Shown here piece by piece: positions 13,692 to 16,218 of a DNA stretch of 16,218 nucleotides (positions are counted from its first letter, which is position 1; the number at the start of each line of letters is the position of its first letter). The notes beneath the pieces were generated by a model that ran no database searches, was not told the origin of the DNA, and saw only the letters and a program-made list of their open reading frames with translations. The stretch covers positions 1 to 16,218 of the forward strand of contig JAHHSF010000015.1 of NCBI GenBank assembly GCA_020025375.1, in the 5' to 3' direction. Source of the stretch: Oscillospiraceae bacterium. Its GTDB lineage: Bacteria; Bacillota; Clostridia; Oscillospirales; Oscillospiraceae. The position numbers were made by a program, and so were the translations under genes.

Positions 13692-14135
13692 ATGGATATG
13701 ACCAACGAGCAGTATTTGAAATACGTGGCGGCGAAGGCCCAGCCCTCCCCACTGGCCAAGGACATGGCTTGGGCATTTGTGGTGGGGGGGCTTATCTGCG
13801 TGGCGGGGCAGGCCCTTCAGAACATGTACCAGGGGGCGGGGATGACCAAGGACCAGGCGGGCACCGCCGTATCGGTCACCCTCATCCTCATCGCGGCTGT
13901 CCTCACCGGGCTGGGACTCTTTGACAAGCTCGCCAAGCACGCCGGGGCGGGCACCCTGGTCCCCATCACTGGCTTTGCCAACGCAATGGTATCCCCCGCC
14001 ATGGAGTTCAAGGCCGAGGGCCTGGTCACCGGCACGGCGGCCAAGCTCTTCACCGTGGCCGGGCCTGTGCTGGTTTACGGCATTTCGGCAAGCGTCATCT
14101 ACGGCATCCTTCTCCTGCTTCTGTTTCGGCAGTGA
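13692..14135 (+). CDS. spoVAC: Stage V sporulation protein AC
   Basis: 147 residues, same size as other SpoVAC proteins (about 150). Membrane component of the SpoVA channel that moves dipicolinic acid into the forespore and out at germination. Recognised by AFVVGGLICVAGQALQNMY (about residues 28-46), the central GLFDKLAKHAGAGTLVPITGF and AMEFKAEGLVTG stretches, which match SpoVAC closely, and several hydrophobic segments ending with a final one at the C-terminus. ATG 13692 is 7 nt after AGGTGG; the ATG two codons later would be too far. The usual partners spoVAD and spoVAEB are not next to it in this window. No convincing sigma-G promoter was found; the glycosidase terminator lies directly upstream, so the true start of its transcript is unclear. 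Confidence 0.94.
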   Translation: MDMTNEQYLKYVAAKAQPSPLAKDMAWAFVVGGLICVAGQALQNMYQGAGMTKDQAGTAVSVTLILIAAVLTGLGLFDKLAKHAGAGTLVPITGFANAMVSPAMEFKAEGLVTGTAAKLFTVAGPVLVYGISASVIYGILLLLLFRQ

Positions 14136-14142
14136 CCGGCAA

Positions 14143-14172
14143 TGAGTCCGTCAAATGGCGGACTCAATTTTT
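14143..14172 (+). terminator. Terminator of spoVAC
   Basis: TGAGTCCG (14143-14150) and CGGACTCA (14159-14166) form an 8-bp stem with an 8-nt loop, followed by ATTTTT. It starts 7 nt after the spoVAC stop. Confidence 0.85.
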
Positions 14173-14193
14173 GTGTAAATGCTATAAAATGGG

Positions 14194-14222
14194 TTGACAA
14201 AAATAATTATTTGCTGTATAAT
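14194..14222 (+). promoter_or_regulatory. Perfect consensus sigma-A promoter with no clear gene behind it
   Basis: TTGACA (14194-14199), exactly 17 nt, TATAAT (14217-14222): both hexamers are perfect and the spacer is ideal. Transcription should start near 14229. It is the strongest-looking single promoter in the window outside the rRNA region. Confidence 0.9.
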
Positions 14223-14249
14223 ACAGGCAGAAAGGAAGAGGTGAGTCCC

Positions 14250-14258
14250 ATGTACTAA
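14250..14258 (+). other. Two-codon ORF (Met-Tyr-stop) with a good ribosome binding site
   Basis: ATG TAC TAA, with GAGGTG ending 6 nt before the ATG, about 21 nt after the predicted transcript start. Minimal start-stop frames are known to affect ribosome loading on leaders; here it may equally mark a gene broken at its third codon. Confidence 0.4.
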
Positions 14259-14533
14259 GCGGCTGGCACAGATCCTTTTGTAAACCTTTCAAAAACCACA
14301 AAGCTCAAGTTTTAGTTCCTTTCCCCCTGACCAGAGCGAAAAACCGGCACCCCCTCACCATTGTGAGAACGCATCCAGCATTTTGCGATAAATATCGCGA
14401 ACAGGGCATTCAGGATGCAAGGAAAGTGTGACAGAGAAATTTGCGACATCATCGGGTATGAGGCGAAGAACTTCGAGCAATCCGTAGAAAGAAGAGGTTA
14501 ATCAGTTAGTGGAAATTCAGGATGGAAACCAGT

Positions 14534-14566
14534 AACCCCCCAGTCACGTTGGATGACTGGGGGGTT
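14534..14566 (+). terminator. Strong 13-bp hairpin ending the 14229 transcript
   Basis: AACCCCCCAGTCA (14534-14546) pairs exactly with 14554-14566, loop of 7 nt. The following GGTGTTT is only a weak T tract. The metA gene (minus) ends 114 bp away, so the hairpin may also serve as a backstop for that transcript. Between 14567 and 14679 I see no gene. Confidence 0.65.
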
Positions 14567-14679
14567 GGTGTTTCTATCATACACGAGGGAGAACCAGTGG
14601 AAGGCGAAATGCCCGCCGTCGTCGGAGCAGAAGCGGGAATGCGGCCGTTCCGAAAGGCCTTTTTCGAAGGGCTCGTCTC

Positions 14680-15594
14680 CTACACCTCTTCGATGTCGTA
14701 GGGAGTGGTTTGGTACACATAATAATTGAGCCAATTGGTATAGAGAAGCTGGGCGGCGCTCCGCCAGCGGACCACCGGGGCGGACATGGGATCGTCACCC
14801 CGGAAATAGTGGGCGGGAACGGCGATGTCCAGGCCCTTGTTCACGTCTCGCCAATACTCCTTGGCCAGGGTATCCGGGTCGTACTCGGGGTGGCCCAGGA
14901 TGAAAAACTGGCGGCTGTCCTCGGTCTTGACTGCGAACACCCCAGCCTCCTGGGAGGTGGCCAGCAGCTCCAGGCCGGGCCTTTGGGCAATCTCCTCGGC
15001 CAGCACCTCGGTGTACCGGGAGTGGGGGGCAAAGAAGTAATCATCGAACCCACGGAAGAGGGGGGAGGAGGGCTTCAGGACCTGATGCTCAAAGACGCCG
15101 AAGACTTTCTTGTTCAGGGCGTGCTTCTGAACGCCATGGTGGTAGAAGAGCCCGGCTTGGGCCCCCCAGCAGATGTGGAGGGTGGAGTGGACATTCGTTT
15201 TGGACCACTCCATGATCTGACACAGCTCTTCCCAGTAGTCTACCTGCTCAAAGTCCAGGTTTTCCACCGGAGCGCCGGTGATGATGAGACCGTCAAATTT
15301 CCGGTGCTTTACCTGGTCAAAGGTAGTATAAAAGGAGTCCAGATGACTGCTGTCGGTATAGTGACCCACATAGCTGGCCGTCTGAAGAAGCTCCACCTGG
15401 ATCTGCAGGGGAGTATTGGACAGCTTCCGAAGAAGCTGGGTCTCGGTAACGATTTTGGTTGGCATGAGATTGAGGATGAGCAAGTGCAGAGGACGGATAT
15501 CCTGGTGCAGGGCCCGGTATTCCGTCATGACGAAGATGTTCTCACTCTCCAGGATGGCGGTGGCGGGGAGAGAGTCGGGAATGCGGATGGGCAT
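14680..15594 (-). CDS. metA: Homoserine O-acetyltransferase of the MetA family
   Basis: 304 residues, full length. Start ATG 15594 chosen because GGAGG lies 8 nt upstream; the frame runs further upstream without a site. First committed step of methionine synthesis: acylation of homoserine in the cytoplasm. The numbering coincides with E. coli MetA: catalytic Cys142 in HICWGAQAG, and His235 and Glu237 in GHPEYDP. Residue 111 is Glu (IITGAPVE), the residue that in characterised MetA proteins goes with acetyl-CoA use, whereas Gly111 goes with succinyl-CoA, so acetyl-homoserine is the predicted product despite the common 'succinyltransferase' name. No SAM-I riboswitch is visible upstream; a poor promoter (TTGCGT, 17 nt, TAGTCT at 15660-15632) and an imperfect inverted repeat (ATAGTAGTC around 15614, GACTATCAT around 15633) lie in an A/T-rich leader. 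Confidence 0.96.
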   Translation of the reverse strand: MPIRIPDSLPATAILESENIFVMTEYRALHQDIRPLHLLILNLMPTKIVTETQLLRKLSNTPLQIQVELLQTASYVGHYTDSSHLDSFYTTFDQVKHRKFDGLIITGAPVENLDFEQVDYWEELCQIMEWSKTNVHSTLHICWGAQAGLFYHHGVQKHALNKKVFGVFEHQVLKPSSPLFRGFDDYFFAPHSRYTEVLAEEIAQRPGLELLATSQEAGVFAVKTEDSRQFFILGHPEYDPDTLAKEYWRDVNKGLDIAVPAHYFRGDDPMSAPVVRWRSAAQLLYTNWLNYYVYQTTPYDIEEV

Positions 15595-15722
15595 GGGGGA
15601 TACCTCCATATATATAGTAGTCAATACCAGTAGACTATCATATTTATATAGGTAACGCAACCGCTGTTTTTGGCGGGAAAAGGGGGCCGGAGAGGGAAAA
15701 TGAAAAAAGAGCAAAAAAAGGG

Positions 15723-15751
15723 TTGACAAATAGGAGGCGGACTGCTATACT
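15723..15751 (+). promoter_or_regulatory. rRNA operon promoter P1
   Basis: TTGACA (15723-15728), 17 nt, TATACT (15746-15751), preceded by an A-rich stretch (about 15699-15720) that fits an UP element. It is the first of a tandem series pointing at 16S. Confidence 0.85.
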
Positions 15752-15828
15752 AATCAAGCGCTTCACGAGAAGGCACTGAAAAAGCGAAACAGAGCGGCGG
15801 AAAGCAAGAGCGGTTTTGAAAAAAAGTG

Positions 15829-15857
15829 TTGACAAATGAATGCGAATGTGCTAAACT
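15829..15857 (+). promoter_or_regulatory. rRNA operon promoter P2
   Basis: TTGACA (15829-15834), 17 nt, TAAACT (15852-15857), again preceded by an A run (15819-15825). It lies 106 bp after P1. Confidence 0.85.
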
Positions 15858-15950
15858 AATTAAGTTGCACTGCGGAAGAGTTTGAATGACAGAACTTCTG
15901 AAAAAGTAAATTTGAGACCAGAAAACCTCAAAAAACTTCGAAAAAAGTTC

Positions 15951-15979
15951 TTGACAAACGAAGAAGAGTGTGGTAAGAT
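15951..15979 (+). promoter_or_regulatory. rRNA operon promoter P3
   Basis: TTGACA (15951-15956), 17 nt, TAAGAT (15974-15979), preceded by A-rich sequence (15930-15947). It lies 122 bp after P2. The transcript would open with a 6-bp hairpin TCGACC/GGTCGA (15990-16006). Confidence 0.85.
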
Positions 15980-15989
15980 AGTAAGGCAC

Positions 15990-16172
15990 TCGACCGAAAA
16001 GGTCGAAGCGTGTACCTTGTAAATTAAACAACGAGACAAGAACTTGAAGCACCAGAAAAGGACGAGAAGTCCTTTCTAGTCGAAAGACTTGGAAAGGCTC
16101 TTGACAAATTTCTTTGAAGCTATGATTTAGTTTTCGATGAAATGAATTGATTTGAACAGCTGAAAAGCTGTT
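15990..16172 (+). other. rRNA leader with a series of small hairpins
   Basis: Between P3 and 16S: TCGACC/GGTCGA (15990-16006), AAAGGAC/GTCCTTT (16057-16075), AGTC-GAAA-GACT (16078-16089) and AACAGCT-GAAA-AGCTGTT (16155-16172). Two have GAAA tetraloops. They probably belong to the processed pre-rRNA leader; no clear boxA was seen. The stretch holds no protein gene. Confidence 0.55.
16101..16126 (+). promoter_or_regulatory. Possible fourth rRNA promoter with abnormal spacing
   Basis: A perfect TTGACA (16101-16106) 150 bp after P3, but the best -10 (TATGAT, 16121-16126) is only 14 nt away; at 17 nt the hexamer is GATTTA, a poor match. It may be a weak or inactive promoter, or a decayed copy of the repeated unit. 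Confidence 0.35.
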
Positions 16173-16182
16173 TAGATACCAT

Positions 16183-16218
16183 TTTATTGAGAGTTTGATC
16201 CTGGCTCAGGATGAACGC
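16183..16218 (+). rRNA. 16S ribosomal RNA, 5' end only
   Basis: AGAGTTTGATCCTGGCTCAG (16190-16209) is the universal 16S 5' sequence (27F site), followed by GATGAACGC. Counting back from E. coli position 8 puts the mature 5' end near 16183. The rest lies outside the window. Confidence 0.97.

Larger units (their letters stand above)
14229..14566 (+). ncRNA. Candidate untranslated RNA or unusual short-peptide transcript
   Basis: About 340 nt between a perfect promoter and a 13-bp hairpin, with no frame longer than about 45 codons. Near the 5' end a strong site GAGGTGAG leads to ATG TAC TAA (14250-14258), a two-residue frame. Small hairpins occur inside, for example CTCAC-CATT-GTGAG (near 14356) and GCGAT-AAAT-ATCGC (near 14383). 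A 28-codon frame (ATG near 14415, beginning MQGKCDREICDIIG, ending at a TAA before 14500) has no evident ribosome binding site. It does not show tmRNA, RNase P RNA or 6S RNA hallmarks. It could be a new regulatory RNA, a decayed gene still having its promoter, or a leader left after loss of its gene. The call rests on promoter and terminator only. Confidence 0.35.

Noticed and set aside
11774..13765. Long minus-strand open frame opposite the SLH glycosidase
   Set aside because: Low-complexity Gly/His-rich translation with no motif; it is the shadow of a real plus-strand gene.
14229..14566. tmRNA, RNase P RNA or 6S RNA in the non-coding transcript
   Set aside because: No CCA-ending tRNA-like 3' end, no GAGGAAAGTCC-type RNase P core, and too long and differently shaped for 6S RNA.
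14498..14734. 78-codon minus-strand frame at the 3' end of metA
   Set aside because: It overlaps metA in another frame and crosses the 13-bp hairpin; no motif or ribosome binding site.
15608..15665. SAM-I riboswitch or strong promoter upstream of metA
   Set aside because: The leader is short and A/T-rich, with no SAM-I core; the best promoter match is poor, so it is only mentioned in the metA entry.
1..16218. CRISPR arrays, insertion sequences, phage or defence genes
   Set aside because: No regularly spaced repeats, transposase motifs or known defence families were seen on either strand.

Overview
The window looks like chromosome of a spore-forming, Gram-positive-type member of the Clostridia, most likely an Oscillospiraceae relative (Flavonifractor/Intestinimonas/Lawsonibacter-like). 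The reasons are the GC-rich coding sequence with strong AGGAGG-type ribosome binding sites, a T-box leader on alaS, a SpoVAC spore protein, an S-layer-homology (SLH) surface protein, and the Firmicute-type 16S start. The genus is inference from style and was not checked by database search.

Layout. 1-304 is the 3' end of a 5-formyltetrahydrofolate cyclo-ligase gene. 306-343 is a long perfect hairpin shared with a convergent 46-residue Cys-rich mini-protein (380-520, minus). 607-3057 carries mltG (peptidoglycan lytic transglycosylase) and a U32-family protein of the tRNA-hydroxylation (TrhP) type, closed by a bidirectional terminator. 3105-4867 (minus) is a three-gene operon: MFS transporter, two-TM small protein, YbjQ family protein. 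4971-7994 is a consensus promoter, a T-box riboswitch and alaS. 8012-10244 holds a HIT hydrolase with its own promoter and a large GT-C-like membrane protein. 10294-13690 is a secreted phosphodiester glycosidase (NAGPA family) with Ig-like and SLH domains plus its terminator, which also carries the ribosome binding site of spoVAC (13692-14135). 14194-14566 is a consensus promoter followed by about 340 nt with no convincing gene and then a strong hairpin. 14680-15594 (minus) is metA, predicted to be an acetyltransferase. 15723-16218 is the upstream region of a ribosomal RNA operon with three or four tandem promoters and the first ~36 nt of 16S rRNA.

How the parts relate. Most genes are housekeeping (translation, tRNA charging and modification, cell wall, methionine). 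The mltG/U32/alaS grouping recalls the Bacillus subtilis alaS-yrrL-yrrN-yrrO neighbourhood. Spore-related content is SpoVAC and, possibly, the Cys-rich mini-protein, whose upstream sequence fits a mother-cell sigma-K promoter. Cell-surface content is MltG, the GT-C-like protein and the SLH glycosidase.

I see no defence system, CRISPR array, insertion sequence or phage gene. The least explained parts are the promoter-driven non-coding stretch at 14194-14566, the terminator/RBS overlap before spoVAC, the terminator-like hairpin inside the start of the membrane protein gene, and the Cys-rich mini-gene.
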